A stretch of 64,000 bases of DNA from Candidatus Neomarinimicrobiota bacterium (GTDB lineage: Bacteria > Fidelibacterota > Marinisomatia > Marinisomatales > TCS55), in assembly GCA_018651745.1 (NCBI GenBank), contig JABIDL010000020.1:4221-68220 (forward strand). Reading direction: 5' to 3'. Positions 45,838 to 54,540 of the stretch are shown here, piece after piece; position 1 is the stretch's first letter, and the number at the start of each line of letters is the position of its first letter. The notes beneath the pieces were generated by a model that saw nothing but the letters and a program-made list of their open reading frames with translations, did not search any database and was not told the DNA's origin. The translations under genes and the position numbers were made by a program.

Positions 45838-46677
45838 TTAATCCACATTCTTTATTCTAAACTTTCGTATAAAATTCTGACATTCTTCTATAACCATTTC
45901 GTTTTCACGTTTATTGGCGCCTTGTAATACAATTTTAGCCTTTTCTATGAGCATTTTAATCGCAGCGTTTTTATAAGAGTCTGATAAAGTTTCATCAGAA
46001 ATTAGCTTATCTAACGCCTGAATTCTAAATCTATCCATTCCCCAATGTTTGCGAGAAAGTTGATCCTCATGACCACCATATTTTACAATGAGTTTTTCTA
46101 CCAAATAATGAACAGGATATTTTGAGCAAATCCTAAGCCACAAATCGTAATCTTCGCAAACTTCCAATAATTCATCAAACATTCCTATTTCAGAAAACAA
46201 TGCTCTTTTGATCAATACTGAAGATGGTGAAATCAAGCACAACGGCAGACATTTTTCAAAGATCCACCCACCGGATTTTTCATGCTTTTTCATAGGATTG
46301 ACTCGAACGCCATTGCGGATCCATATTTCATCCGTATGAATCAGGACAGCTTTCGGATTTTTTTGAAAATGATCCAATTGTTTCTCAATTTTTGTCGGAA
46401 GCCATTCATCGTCCGAATCCAAAAATGCAATCCATTGATGTGTTGATTTTACTATTCCTGTATTTCTAGCAGAACTTACGCCGGCATTTTTTTTACTAAC
46501 CAATTTAACATCAGGAAAATCTCGTTTAACTAGGCCAGCTGTTCCGTCAGTAGAACCGTCATCCACTACAATGATTTCATCGGGTTTTACAGTTTGATTT
46601 AATACAGAATGAAGCGCACGTGGAAGGACATTTTTTCTATTCCAGGTAGGAATAATGACAGAAACAGATGTGGTCAT
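45838..46677 (-). CDS. Glycosyltransferase family 2
   Basis: 279 aa. N-terminal GT-A domain: VSVIIPTWNRKNVLPRALHS, IIVVDDGSTDGT, GVSSARNTGI, and the DxD motif FLDSDDEWLP. C-terminal part has EICxxYDLWLRI-like CEDYDLWLRICSKYP. No membrane span, so it acts at the cytoplasmic face, probably on surface polysaccharide or glycolipid. The start is 8 bases after a terminator hairpin for the upstream gene, so it needs its own start signal very near the ATG or read-through. Confidence 0.88.
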   Translation of the reverse strand: MTTSVSVIIPTWNRKNVLPRALHSVLNQTVKPDEIIVVDDGSTDGTAGLVKRDFPDVKLVSKKNAGVSSARNTGIVKSTHQWIAFLDSDDEWLPTKIEKQLDHFQKNPKAVLIHTDEIWIRNGVRVNPMKKHEKSGGWIFEKCLPLCLISPSSVLIKRALFSEIGMFDELLEVCEDYDLWLRICSKYPVHYLVEKLIVKYGGHEDQLSRKHWGMDRFRIQALDKLISDETLSDSYKNAAIKMLIEKAKIVLQGANKRENEMVIEECQNFIRKFRIKNVD

Positions 46678-46684
46678 AAATTAA

Positions 46685-46709
46685 AAAAGGGAAGCATGGC
46701 TTCCCTTTT
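46685..46709 (-). terminator. Terminator hairpin between MORN gene and glycosyltransferase
   Basis: AAAAGGGAAGC-ATG-GCTTCCCTTTT: perfect 11-bp stem with a 3-nt loop and A/T runs on both sides, so it could work in both directions. It lies 23 bases after the MORN gene stop and 8 bases before the glycosyltransferase start. Confidence 0.75.
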
Positions 46710-46731
46710 ACATTGTTTTATTAAATAAATA

Positions 46732-47226
46732 TTAGCGTACAAAATTACCGTTACTCCATACTTCTTCACGGTCAAATTTTCCATCAGGATTCCAATAAGT
46801 CCAAGTACCGTGCCATGTACCATTTTTGAAATTACCAGACTCACCTTTGGTACCATTATTCCACCACACAGTCCACTCACCAGTTTTCAATCCATTATGA
46901 AACGAACCTTCTTTATGCGTCTGCCCATTTTCATACCAAAAAGTCCAGACACCTTCCTGGTAATTATCGGAAAATGATCCTTCCGCTTTTTTATTTCCGT
47001 TTTCCCAATAGTATTCCCATAATCCTTCTTGACTTCCGTTATCATATTCACCCGTGACTCTCGGTGAACCATTGTCGAAATTCCACACCCAGCTACTATC
47101 GGCAATTCTGTTAGTTAAAAATCCATCATATTCTACGGTCGTTTCGTCAAGCATCCCTGTTGTAGAACGAGTTCCGCAAGAAATCCACAATAAGATTATG
47201 GGCAATAATGTATATAATGTTTTCAT
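46732..47226 (-). CDS. MORN_2-repeat lipoprotein (YwqK-like)
   Basis: 164 aa from Met at 47226; the longer frame to 47265 is the upstream repeat read as protein. Lipobox ends at Cys17 (IILLWISCG). It has about five to six MORN-variant repeats of 22-23 residues with NGxxxGxWxxYxxNG (SQEGLWEYYWENGNKKAEGS, YQEGVWTFWYENGQTHKEGS, LKTGEWTVWWNNGTKGESGN). Predicted in the periplasm or on the inner face of the outer membrane. Similar repeats occur in proteins of unclear function often called YwqK antitoxins. Its 5' flank is duplicated at 48093-48174. Confidence 0.8.
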   Translation of the reverse strand: MKTLYTLLPIILLWISCGTRSTTGMLDETTVEYDGFLTNRIADSSWVWNFDNGSPRVTGEYDNGSQEGLWEYYWENGNKKAEGSFSDNYQEGVWTFWYENGQTHKEGSFHNGLKTGEWTVWWNNGTKGESGNFKNGTWHGTWTYWNPDGKFDREEVWSNGNFVR

Positions 47227-47300
47227 ATTTTCAATCAAAAGTGATGTGGAACTTAGGACATTCAAACTTTATGAAAAACATTCAATTCATTCGGTATGGA
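47219..47300. repeat. 82-bp duplicated 5' flank, copy at MORN gene
   Basis: The 82 bases that include the first codons and the upstream region of the MORN gene recur at 48093-48174 with about four to five mismatches, same orientation, 874 bases apart. The repeat includes the probable promoter and the ATGAAAAC start. Confidence 0.88.
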
Positions 47301-47308
47301 TTGTATTT

Positions 47309-48055
47309 CTACAATGAATTTGAAACAATGGTTAAATATCCTTCGTTCACAATGAAATATTTTGGATATAATTTTCTGATTTCTTTATGAACTTCTTTAT
47401 TGTCTTCTACAAAGTAAACAAATTCATCGGCTAAATATGGAATAATGTTCTTCATTGTATTTAAAATGCTACTATTGGAATGATAGCCGTCATCTATACA
47501 AATATCTATTTTATCTCCCTTCAATAAACCGCCAATTAATTCAGTATTATCTAGAAACTGATCAAACTCATAAAGTTCGGGATGGTTGTTTTGGAATGCT
47601 CCAATTTTTTTCAAGTTTTTCATATTTTTGTTTATGTGTTCCAGATCTATATCAAATCCAAGAATCCGCCCATTTTTAAATAGCTCACACCAAATTGCCA
47701 ATCCTGTACCTTTAAGAATACCAATCTCCACAAGAGTTAGAGGTTTCCCCCTCATCACAAAAGGAATGAGATATTTTGAATAATTTGATGCATACCCATG
47801 GTGAAGCATCCTATCTCCACCTATCATGCCTCCAATTAGTAGTTGTTTTTCGGATCGTGGATCCTTTGGGCTAACCTTTGTCCTCGGTACGTTAGTGTGA
47901 ATTCCTCCGTACTTAATTTCAGTATTTATTAGCCAATCTTCAGTTCCTGGATTAATTGAAGAATGTCTAATTATCCCACCTAACTGATATTTACAAATTT
48001 TACATTTGTTTCTTATTGAAACTAGAATTTGTTTAATGATAGTAATTATTTTCAT
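47309..48055 (-). CDS. Class I SAM-dependent methyltransferase inserted between duplicated flanks
   Basis: 248 aa from ATG at 48055 (MKIITIIKQILVSIRNKCKI). The frame stays open to 48139, but those 28 codons are the duplicated flank and a MORN remnant in the wrong frame. Motif I is LVEIGILKGTGLAIW, with the acidic loop ILGFDIDLEH and motif DICIDDGYHSNSSI. The family resembles sugar or macrolide O-methyltransferases and cephalosporin-hydroxylase-like enzymes with the D-D-x-H motif. Zinc-ribbon-like CKICKYQLGG is near the N terminus. It probably modifies a cell-surface sugar, like the neighbouring GT2. Confidence 0.7.
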   Translation of the reverse strand: MKIITIIKQILVSIRNKCKICKYQLGGIIRHSSINPGTEDWLINTEIKYGGIHTNVPRTKVSPKDPRSEKQLLIGGMIGGDRMLHHGYASNYSKYLIPFVMRGKPLTLVEIGILKGTGLAIWCELFKNGRILGFDIDLEHINKNMKNLKKIGAFQNNHPELYEFDQFLDNTELIGGLLKGDKIDICIDDGYHSNSSILNTMKNIIPYLADEFVYFVEDNKEVHKEIRKLYPKYFIVNEGYLTIVSNSL

Positions 48056-48104
48056 TTTCCCAATAATATACCCACAAGCCTTCTTGAGTACCGTTTTCAT
48101 ATTT
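48047..48104 (-). pseudogene. Remnant of a MORN-repeat paralog
   Basis: Read in the frame AAC-GGT-ACT, the minus strand encodes NGTQEGLWVYYWENENN, one MORN repeat very like NGSQEGLWEYYWENGNK of the intact gene. It is fused directly to the duplicated start region (ATGAAAACGG). The two frames do not match, so the paralog is dead here. Confidence 0.7.
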
Positions 48105-48174
48105 TCAATCAAAGGTGATGTGAAACTTAGGACATTCAAACTTTATGAAAAACATTCAATACATTCGGTATGGA
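48093..48174. repeat. 82-bp duplicated 5' flank, second copy
   Basis: Second copy of the MORN gene's upstream region (see 47219-47300). Here the start codon joins a MORN repeat fragment and then the methyltransferase gene. It overlaps the last codons of the secreted protein gene at 48156. Confidence 0.88.
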
Positions 48175-48665
48175 TACACAACAATTCTCCAGCGCAAACT
48201 GCTTTCTACATTAAGATGGTACATTCCAGCCTGAACATTGTAAATAACGACTAATTCCTCGTGAGATGATTTCTTTTTTTGCCAAGATTCATCTAATGGG
48301 AAATTCGACCGAATCGAGAAAGTTCCATTAACCACTGCCATACCATCTTCTGAAACAATTTCGTATTTGGAAATGGGTGCTACCACTCCTTGAGCTTGGT
48401 AAGTTGTAACCTCAAAAGACGCCTCAGTTCCTGGCAAATAAAAACTACGAGTTGATCCGATTCCTTCACCATGGAAAAATTGAACCCCCATTCCGGAATC
48501 TTCGGTCTGAAAGAATAATGATATAATTTTTTGGAATATGGATATTTTTTCAGTATTTGAAGTGTCAGAAGTTTGAGCTTTTAGCGAGAAAGAAAAACTA
48601 ATTAGAATAGTAAATAGTAATCTAGAATTCCATTTTAATATTCGGCTTAGGTAATGATTCATCAT
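48156..48665 (-). CDS. Hypothetical secreted protein, 169 aa
   Basis: Signal peptide at about 15-30 (LLFTILISFSFSLKAQT). The mature part is beta-rich (GSTRSFYLPGTEASFEVTTY, YHLNVESSLRWRIVVYP), similar to a carbohydrate-binding or sandwich fold, but no family is recognised. A hydrophobic stretch (ISIFQKIISLFF) at about 42-52 precedes it. No operon partner is obvious; the 3' end overlaps the 82-bp duplicated flank. Confidence 0.6.
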   Translation of the reverse strand: MMNHYLSRILKWNSRLLFTILISFSFSLKAQTSDTSNTEKISIFQKIISLFFQTEDSGMGVQFFHGEGIGSTRSFYLPGTEASFEVTTYQAQGVVAPISKYEIVSEDGMAVVNGTFSIRSNFPLDESWQKKKSSHEELVVIYNVQAGMYHLNVESSLRWRIVVYPYRMY

Positions 48666-48734
48666 TTTAAAAAAGGTCGGGTATCATTTCTTTGAATTCG
48701 AAACACCCACTATTTTACGACGTGAAACCAATGG

Positions 48735-48818
48735 TACCCGGGGCCGGACTCGAACCGGCACGGCCAATTAGCCAACAGATTTTAAGTCTGTAGTGTCTAC
48801 CAATTCCACCACCCGGGC
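48735..48818 (-). tRNA. tRNA-Leu(TAA)
   Basis: 84-nt class II tRNA. Acceptor GCCCGGG/CCCGGGT, discriminator A, anticodon stem ACAGA/TCTGT with loop CTTAAAA (anticodon TAA), variable arm TGGCTAATTGGCC, T loop TTCGAGT. Confidence 0.95.
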
Positions 48819-48859
48819 AATTCATTATAGGGCTTCACAAGAATATAACTACTCATGAG

Positions 48860-48933
48860 AGGCGTCGGCCGGATTCGAACCGGCGAATGACAGTTTTGCA
48901 AACTGCTCCCTTAGACCACTTGGGTACGACGCC
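48860..48933 (-). tRNA. tRNA-Cys(GCA)
   Basis: 74 nt. Acceptor GGCGTCG/CGACGCC, discriminator T (U73 is typical for Cys), anticodon stem GCAGT/ACTGT with loop TTGCAAA (anticodon GCA). D arm TACCC...GGGA. Confidence 0.92.
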
Positions 48934-49001
48934 ATTATTTAAGCAACATATAATCTTCATAAATAGGCGAGGAATATAATTCGTCTTTTGGTGCGGTACA
49001 A

Positions 49002-49148
49002 TTAGACAAGCCTAAATAAAAGCTCACTAATTGAATCAATCTTGATTTTAAGATTATTCAAAGTCTGCGCTTGAATCCATAACTGGGCCATTAAAGATAA
49101 AAATCCAACAATCACAAGCGCATACAATATTTTGATATGTTTTTCCAT
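49002..49148 (-). CDS. Small membrane protein, 48 aa
   Basis: Starts at the ATG at 49148 with AGAAGGGA 4-5 nt upstream, a good Shine-Dalgarno. The sequence begins MEKHIKILYALVIVGFLSLM, with one hydrophobic helix at 6-24, followed by an amphipathic C terminus (NNLKIKIDSISELLFRL). No family recognised. The divergent gene at 49193 lies 44 bases away, so both may share the spacer as a promoter region. Confidence 0.55.
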   Translation of the reverse strand: MEKHIKILYALVIVGFLSLMAQLWIQAQTLNNLKIKIDSISELLFRLV

Positions 49149-49192
49149 ATTTCCCTTCTTTTCAACCTTAGAACTTTTCCGTAGCTTGAAGC

Positions 49193-49417
49193 ATGGATAT
49201 TCTCAAACTTTCAATCTTTGAGCGCCTTCGGGATTTTCGAGTCCCAATGGCTGTCCTCGATGAAATTTTTGCAAATAGCGACGATTTAGCAATTTTGATT
49301 AAATCCTGGCGTGAACTCGAATCCGCCGGAATGACCGGTGACCAAATTGCATCGCAAGTAGCAGATACGATATTTAAAGAATTGGATATTGATCCTCATG
49401 ATTTTGACGAAAAATAA
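49193..49417 (+). CDS. Hypothetical small cytoplasmic protein, 74 aa
   Basis: One of few plus-strand genes. Helical sequence (LSIFERLRDFRVPMAVLDEI, WRELESAGMTGDQIASQVAD), with a positive-negative periodicity of a small helical bundle and an acidic end (DPHDFDEK). No signal or span. Its 3' end overlaps the convergent 49396 gene by 22 bases. No family recognised; presence of a good protein-like composition is the main support. Confidence 0.5.
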   Translation: MDILKLSIFERLRDFRVPMAVLDEIFANSDDLAILIKSWRELESAGMTGDQIASQVADTIFKELDIDPHDFDEK

Positions 49418-49758
49418 TGCTTAAAATATTTAACCGGTTTATCCTGATCTAAGATAATTTGGTAATTCCTTCCTTTAATAGTTTTCAATTGGTTAATAAC
49501 TCCTACCGCAGATTTATCTAATTCCCAAGCATCTAACGATCCATTCTGAATCTCTTGATGAAGCTCATCAACTTTTTCACCCAATATTTTTAGATCCACC
49601 GATTTCCAATCCGTTAAGTGGATATCAGGATTATGGATTAAGTTTATCCAAACAATGGTATTCGCATATTTCAATTTTTGAACGTCTTTTTCCATTTGTG
49701 GGTCTGATCCAATGAGATGACCCATTGAAATCGTTACAATAATAAGGAAAGTTTTCAC
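49396..49758 (-). CDS. Hypothetical secreted protein, 120 aa
   Basis: Signal peptide at 1-17 (KTFLIIVTISMGHLIGS). The rest is helical (PQMEKDVQKLKYANTIVWIN) with LGEKVDELHQEIQNGSLDAW, and it ends in a short beta segment. No family recognised. The start overlaps the stop of the M3 peptidase gene by four bases (ATGA type), so it is translationally coupled to it. Confidence 0.6.
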   Translation of the reverse strand: MKTFLIIVTISMGHLIGSDPQMEKDVQKLKYANTIVWINLIHNPDIHLTDWKSVDLKILGEKVDELHQEIQNGSLDAWELDKSAVGVINQLKTIKGRNYQIILDQDKPVKYFKHYFSSKS

Positions 49759-51836
49759 AGTCCAAGACTTCGGGTAAATGCTTCACTATTTGGCTCTCTT
49801 CCGAGAAACTCTCTAACTAGATCCAGCGGATTTTCTGTTCCACCCTTTCCAAGAATCACTTCTCTATAACGTTTCCCTGTTTCAGGATCCATTATTCCTT
49901 TTTCTTCGAAAATAGAAAACATATCCTGCGCAAATACTTTAGACCACATATATCCATAATAAGCGGCACCATAACCATTGAGATGCCCAAAGGCTGCCTG
50001 CATGTGTGTCCCGGCTTGCATCGGATAAAATGTGATTTCGTTTTGAAGCTTATTCACAATTTTCGTTGTTGACATTTCGCCTGTCGGATCGAATCCGTCA
50101 TGAAGCGTAAAATCTAGCACACCGTAAAATATTTGCTGAAGCGTTCGAGTCCCAGAATTCACGTTTTTTGCAGCTATCATTTTGTTCAACAATTCATCAG
50201 GGATCACTTCACCAGTTTCATAATGTTTCGCAAAAAGCGATAAAGATTCTTTCTGCCACACCCAATTCTCTAACATTTGCGATGGTGCTTCTACAAAATC
50301 TCGTGGAACCGATGTTCCTGCATAGCTCATAAGATTCGATTCTGTTAGGACGCCATGCACTAAATGTCCGAATTCATGAAAGTAAGTTTCTACATTATCA
50401 TGCGTTAGTAAAGATGGTTGAAATTCGGTTGGTTTTGGGAAATTGCACACCAAAGCAGTCGCAGGTTTTTGATACCCATTGTCTGTCATTTTTCCCATCG
50501 TAACAGAAAATGCGGCTGCATGTCCGTATTTATTTGGTCTCGGAAACATATCGAGATAAAACCTACCTATCAAATCCTTCGATTCTCGATCGTAAACCTC
50601 AAACATTTGTACATCTTCGTGCCAAATTGATGGATGCTCAACTTGTTTAAATCGAACATCAAATAATGTTTGATAAATGGTAAAAAGTCCTTCTGTTACA
50701 TTATTGAACTCGAAATACTTGCGAACTTCTTCAGGGTCCAGATCAAATTTTTCCTTCAAGATTTGATTGTAATAAAAGCTAGCCTCCCACGGCTGAATGA
50801 CATTCTCGTCTTTTCCGGTACGTTTCGATTTGATCTTCAACATTTCATTCACATCAAGCTGTCCTTTTGGCCGAACTTTCTTTTTTAAGTCATTTTCAAA
50901 ATTCCAGACATTCTCTGGGTTCTGCGCCATGCGGTTTTCCGTTCTATACTCCGCATACGAAGCATAACCAAGCACCTGAACCAGTTCCCGGCGCTTGCTG
51001 ATAATATTATCCAAAACAGATAAATTGGAATTTTTCGCACGATTTTTGTATTTGAACTGAAGCTGCTCTCTCGCTTCATCTGACTCTGAAAATTCCATGA
51101 ACGGCACATACGATGGATACGGCATATCAATAGCATAACGACCATCATCCAGCAAATGCTCTTTTTGATACGATTCCGGAAGACCTTTCATTTCCTTTTC
51201 CGTTACATAAAGCGTATCCTGAAAATCAGATATATTTTTACTGAATTCCAACCCGAGATCAGACAATTCGTTGAAAATGATTTTCACCTTATCTCGTTCT
51301 TCCTTCGACAAATCAAAACCGCTTCGCTTGTAATCCAAAATCGTATCATCCAGAAATTTCTTTTTATAGCCTGAGAGACCTATGGCTTCTGCTGAAGCAG
51401 AATACGCCATGACGGCATTGTACAAATCTTCATTGAGCGAAAGATCCGTAATGTATTTTTGAATGGTGCGGCTGGATTCCAATCCTTCATCTCGAATCAG
51501 TTTTTCTGTATGGGTGGATCCCATCAGGTAGCCCGGACTCCATACCGCTTCAATCGCGACATAAATATCATCAATGCTAACCATTGTATTTTTGAAATTA
51601 CGATTTTCATCTGCAACGGCTAGAATCTCGGCTAGAATCATATCAGTTGATTCCAAAGCATAGGTTGTGGCACGCTTAATATGCCCAGGTTTTAAAGCAC
51701 TAAAATCGTGCACATCATTAAAATCTACTAACAATGGATTATTGATCGGTTTCCGTATTTTTGGATTCTCTTTATTATACATAAAAAGAACGACAGCGAT
51801 AGAAATAATGCCAATAAAAATAGTATTCTTATTCAT
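49755..51836 (-). CDS. M3-family zinc oligopeptidase (Dcp/oligopeptidase A type)
   Basis: 693 aa. A hydrophobic start (FIGIISIAVVLFMYN) at 5-19 anchors or exports it to the periplasm. Zinc motif HEFGHLVHG near residue 490, inside TYFHEFGHLVHGVLTESN; the third ligand Glu lies about 25 residues later (FVEAPSQMLENWVW). N-terminal helical region and C-terminal YGAAYYGYMWSKVFAQDMF are typical of M3 enzymes. It cleaves short peptides (dipeptidyl carboxypeptidase or oligopeptidase activity). Coupled to the 120-aa secreted gene downstream. Confidence 0.92.
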   Translation of the reverse strand: MNKNTIFIGIISIAVVLFMYNKENPKIRKPINNPLLVDFNDVHDFSALKPGHIKRATTYALESTDMILAEILAVADENRNFKNTMVSIDDIYVAIEAVWSPGYLMGSTHTEKLIRDEGLESSRTIQKYITDLSLNEDLYNAVMAYSASAEAIGLSGYKKKFLDDTILDYKRSGFDLSKEERDKVKIIFNELSDLGLEFSKNISDFQDTLYVTEKEMKGLPESYQKEHLLDDGRYAIDMPYPSYVPFMEFSESDEAREQLQFKYKNRAKNSNLSVLDNIISKRRELVQVLGYASYAEYRTENRMAQNPENVWNFENDLKKKVRPKGQLDVNEMLKIKSKRTGKDENVIQPWEASFYYNQILKEKFDLDPEEVRKYFEFNNVTEGLFTIYQTLFDVRFKQVEHPSIWHEDVQMFEVYDRESKDLIGRFYLDMFPRPNKYGHAAAFSVTMGKMTDNGYQKPATALVCNFPKPTEFQPSLLTHDNVETYFHEFGHLVHGVLTESNLMSYAGTSVPRDFVEAPSQMLENWVWQKESLSLFAKHYETGEVIPDELLNKMIAAKNVNSGTRTLQQIFYGVLDFTLHDGFDPTGEMSTTKIVNKLQNEITFYPMQAGTHMQAAFGHLNGYGAAYYGYMWSKVFAQDMFSIFEEKGIMDPETGKRYREVILGKGGTENPLDLVREFLGREPNSEAFTRSLGL

Positions 51837-51857
51837 GAGTTTTCCTTTCGGTCAATA

Positions 51858-52193
51858 TTATAAACTTGATGAAACAATAAACACAAATACTGCTGCAATT
51901 GAGCAATATGCAATGCAGGATGTAAATCCTTGAAACGATTTCGATGCTTCAAAATCTGCTTCATGCTGTTCCATGTTTGCATTCATTAAATATCTTGAAT
52001 TGTTAATTGATTTCCGGCATTGAAACCTATCCCAATAAAATACTGGGACTTCCCAAACCTTTAATGATCTTAGCCCATGCTCTTTTACTTTTTCGATCAA
52101 GGGCGTTCGGCAAGGGTGGTCTTCAGGATTCTCAACCTGAGCAGAAATTACGGCTAGACCGGAACAGAAAAAAATTAAGATTATTTTCACCAT
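51858..52193 (-). CDS. Hypothetical protein with signal peptide and C-terminal span, 111 aa
   Basis: N-terminal signal (IILIFFCSGLAVISAQ) at 3-18. A mature helical part has three Cys (HPCRTPLIEK, WDRFQCRKSI) and ends in a hydrophobic helix (SCIAYCSIAAVFVFIVSS) at about 90-108. No family recognised. The start overlaps the barrel gene's stop by seven bases, so the two are coupled. Confidence 0.55.
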   Translation of the reverse strand: MVKIILIFFCSGLAVISAQVENPEDHPCRTPLIEKVKEHGLRSLKVWEVPVFYWDRFQCRKSINNSRYLMNANMEQHEADFEASKSFQGFTSCIAYCSIAAVFVFIVSSSL

Positions 52194-52858
52194 CCAAAAA
52201 TAATCCGCATAGTAATCATAGGCACATTACTTAGATTTAACACAGGACCCGTAACTGTATCCCCCTGAAAAGTCCACTTGGTTTCGTCATAATAATTTTC
52301 CATAAATCCAATTTTCGATTCTAAACTCATCCAAGTAAATAAATGATATCTTAGACCGATAGAACTAGTAAACCCAAACCATGTTGTCGTCATTTGATCA
52401 GACCGAGATACAATTGAAGAAGGATTTCCGAAATCACTTAATAGATTATCCCACTCTTGGTCTGTTGCATCTGTAGTCATTGAAATAGTTCCTGAATTGT
52501 ACATCGGCGATAAAGTAAAATTAAATTCAATTCTTTTCCATGGACGATAAAATGATTCAATTGAAAATTCTCGATATGTCAAAGTCCGAGTAAATGGAAA
52601 CGTATTGATATTTCCAATTTCGAAAGAATTATGCGATGCATATCCCACACGTACATTGGGATAGAATTGATAAGAAACTCCATATCCGATTAATATATTT
52701 TCTGTTACTGAAGTTGGTGTCGGAAAAAGTGAACTGTTTTTAAATCCCGTTAACTCCGGTGAATACAATCCCATTTCTAAATGGGCACTGATTTTGGGTT
52801 GAGCGGATAAAATTCCGACCATTATAATCCCGAAAACTAGTTTTTCTTTGCCATGCAT
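52187..52858 (-). CDS. Outer-membrane beta-barrel-like protein, 223 aa
   Basis: Signal peptide at 1-20 (LVFGIIMVGILSAQPKIS). The mature part is beta strands with alternating pattern (IEFNFTLSPMYNSGTISMTT, FTSSIGLRYHLFTWMSLESK), ending in ITMRIIFGW. This is typical of an 8-strand barrel of about 200 residues. No specific family recognised. It begins 45 bases from the divergent plus-strand gene at 52904. Confidence 0.65.
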   Translation of the reverse strand: MHGKEKLVFGIIMVGILSAQPKISAHLEMGLYSPELTGFKNSSLFPTPTSVTENILIGYGVSYQFYPNVRVGYASHNSFEIGNINTFPFTRTLTYREFSIESFYRPWKRIEFNFTLSPMYNSGTISMTTDATDQEWDNLLSDFGNPSSIVSRSDQMTTTWFGFTSSIGLRYHLFTWMSLESKIGFMENYYDETKWTFQGDTVTGPVLNLSNVPMITMRIIFGW

Positions 52859-52903
52859 TAGGTGTTGAATTTAATGGCTGAATTGTTCATAATTAAGGGC
52901 AGA

Positions 52904-53704
52904 ATGAAACACTTTTTTTCAATCATACTCACCATTCTTTTATTTTCCTCTTTCGGGAAGCCAAATGACGTCCAGCACGTTATTGTGATGAATGATGGAA
53001 AATCAAAAATTGGACTCATCGATTCAATGGATTACAATACGGTCCACTATTTCGATATCGATGAACAAAAACAAATTTCAACCAACATGCAGGAAATCTA
53101 TTATATTTACGAAGACTTAAATAAATCTTTTTACTTCAGCCCCTCCTTATTTGATCGGTTAGATTACGCAGAAGAACGGGGCGGTTATGTTATAACAGTC
53201 CAAAATGATACCATCTTTTATAATCAAGTCAAATTTAACCGAAATTTGAAAGATCCCCTCGCACTTCTATACTTACGAGATGGCGGATTTTCAACGATCC
53301 CACTATTAGACCTTCATGCTATCCGCGTCGATAAAACCGTAATAGAACATTCCGTTCGAAAAGGTGCACGAGCAACGAGCGCTGCATTTCTCATTTCAGT
53401 GTATTTTCATCTAAAGGACAGTTTTTCAAATGCAACTAATTATTTGCCAAATTTTGTCCAGACTGAAAATGGTGAACAATTTCAATCGATAACATTCATA
53501 TTCCCGGTAACTACAATGGGTTGGATGATTTATGATCTTATTATCGATAAACGGACAAATTATATCCGCCCATTAGAACGTGAGAAACAATTTCCACGAA
53601 GCATGTTTGTTTTTTCTCTGAAACGGAAAATTAAAGGCGGACTTCGGAATCAGTGGAAGCAAATTTTTCCAAAGAAACATATTCCAAATATACTGGCAAG
53701 ATAA
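52904..53704 (+). CDS. Hypothetical secreted protein, 266 aa
   Basis: I chose Met at 52904 (MKHFFSIILTILLFSSFG) because it begins a clear signal peptide and has AAGGGCAG 8 nt upstream; the frame is open to 52862. After the signal, small repeated beta units (VIVMNDGKSKIGLIDSMDYN, YVITVQNDTIFYNQVKFN) suggest SH3-like folds. A hydrophobic stretch (FIFPVTTMGWMIYDLII) is near 205-220, and a basic C terminus follows (LKRKIKGGLRNQWKQIFPKK). The plan resembles the 265-aa protein at 3612-4409. Unknown function. On the opposite strand to its neighbours. Confidence 0.6.
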   Translation: MKHFFSIILTILLFSSFGKPNDVQHVIVMNDGKSKIGLIDSMDYNTVHYFDIDEQKQISTNMQEIYYIYEDLNKSFYFSPSLFDRLDYAEERGGYVITVQNDTIFYNQVKFNRNLKDPLALLYLRDGGFSTIPLLDLHAIRVDKTVIEHSVRKGARATSAAFLISVYFHLKDSFSNATNYLPNFVQTENGEQFQSITFIFPVTTMGWMIYDLIIDKRTNYIRPLEREKQFPRSMFVFSLKRKIKGGLRNQWKQIFPKKHIPNILAR

Positions 53705-53736
53705 TGACTAACCGCAGGGGTCGCGGTAATAATATT

Positions 53737-54540
53737 TCAATTTTTCAATCTTTTTTTACTTACTTTCGGAACGCCAAATAATTTCAAAACCCAGTCGCCT
53801 AATGTTGGAGAAATCTGATCTAAGGCCAATAATGGTTTCATTGGTCCCTGATTTACAATAATCTGCGCTTTATTTTTTTTGATCGCCTTCAAAACTGCTG
53901 ATGCTACTTTCTCTGCTTTGGATGACCCCAGCAAAAACGGTGGTTTCACACCGGCATCATGGTACATCCCCGCTTCGGAAACAAATCCCGGACAAATAAC
54001 CGAAACATTCACTTTAGTTCCTCTCAAATCCTGCCGAAGCCCATCCGTCCACATAATGACTCCTGCTTTACTGGCGGAGTAGATATTGTTCAAGGACACA
54101 CCTTTTTTTCCGGCGAGCGACGCAATATTTACAATATGCCCGCCTCTCTCTTTCATTCTTCCCAAGGTCAACCGAACCAATTCCATTGGTGCTTTAAGGT
54201 TTAAATCAATTATGGAATCAATATCATCTTTAGCATAATGTTCAAATGTGTTATACTTCTCGATCCCTGCATTATTTATGAGAATATCGATCTCGCCTGC
54301 TGTTTCGCGAACGGTTTCAATGAGAGCTTCAAACGTGGAAGTGTCCGCCAAATTCCACGGAATCGAATAACACGTTCCTCCTGTATTTTGAATCATTTTT
54401 TCGGTCTTTATGAGCCCACCTTCTGATCTTGCCACTCCAACAATTATTGCCCCTTCTTTGGCGAGCACCGAAGAAATTAACGGACCAATTCCGCGAGAGT
54501 TTCCCGTTATAAGTGCAATTTTTCCATTAAGATTATTCAT
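53737..54540 (-). CDS. Short-chain dehydrogenase/reductase
   Basis: 267 aa from ATG at 54540; the earlier frame reaches into the M28 gene. The Rossmann TGxxxGxG motif is ALITGNSRGIGP, NNAGIE (NNAG) follows, and catalytic Ser is in IVNIASLAGK with YSASKAG (YxxxK). NADP(H)-dependent oxidoreductase of the classical SDR family; substrate unknown. It overlaps the M28 peptidase stop by four bases. Confidence 0.9.
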   Translation of the reverse strand: MNNLNGKIALITGNSRGIGPLISSVLAKEGAIIVGVARSEGGLIKTEKMIQNTGGTCYSIPWNLADTSTFEALIETVRETAGEIDILINNAGIEKYNTFEHYAKDDIDSIIDLNLKAPMELVRLTLGRMKERGGHIVNIASLAGKKGVSLNNIYSASKAGVIMWTDGLRQDLRGTKVNVSVICPGFVSEAGMYHDAGVKPPFLLGSSKAEKVASAVLKAIKKNKAQIIVNQGPMKPLLALDQISPTLGDWVLKLFGVPKVSKKRLKN

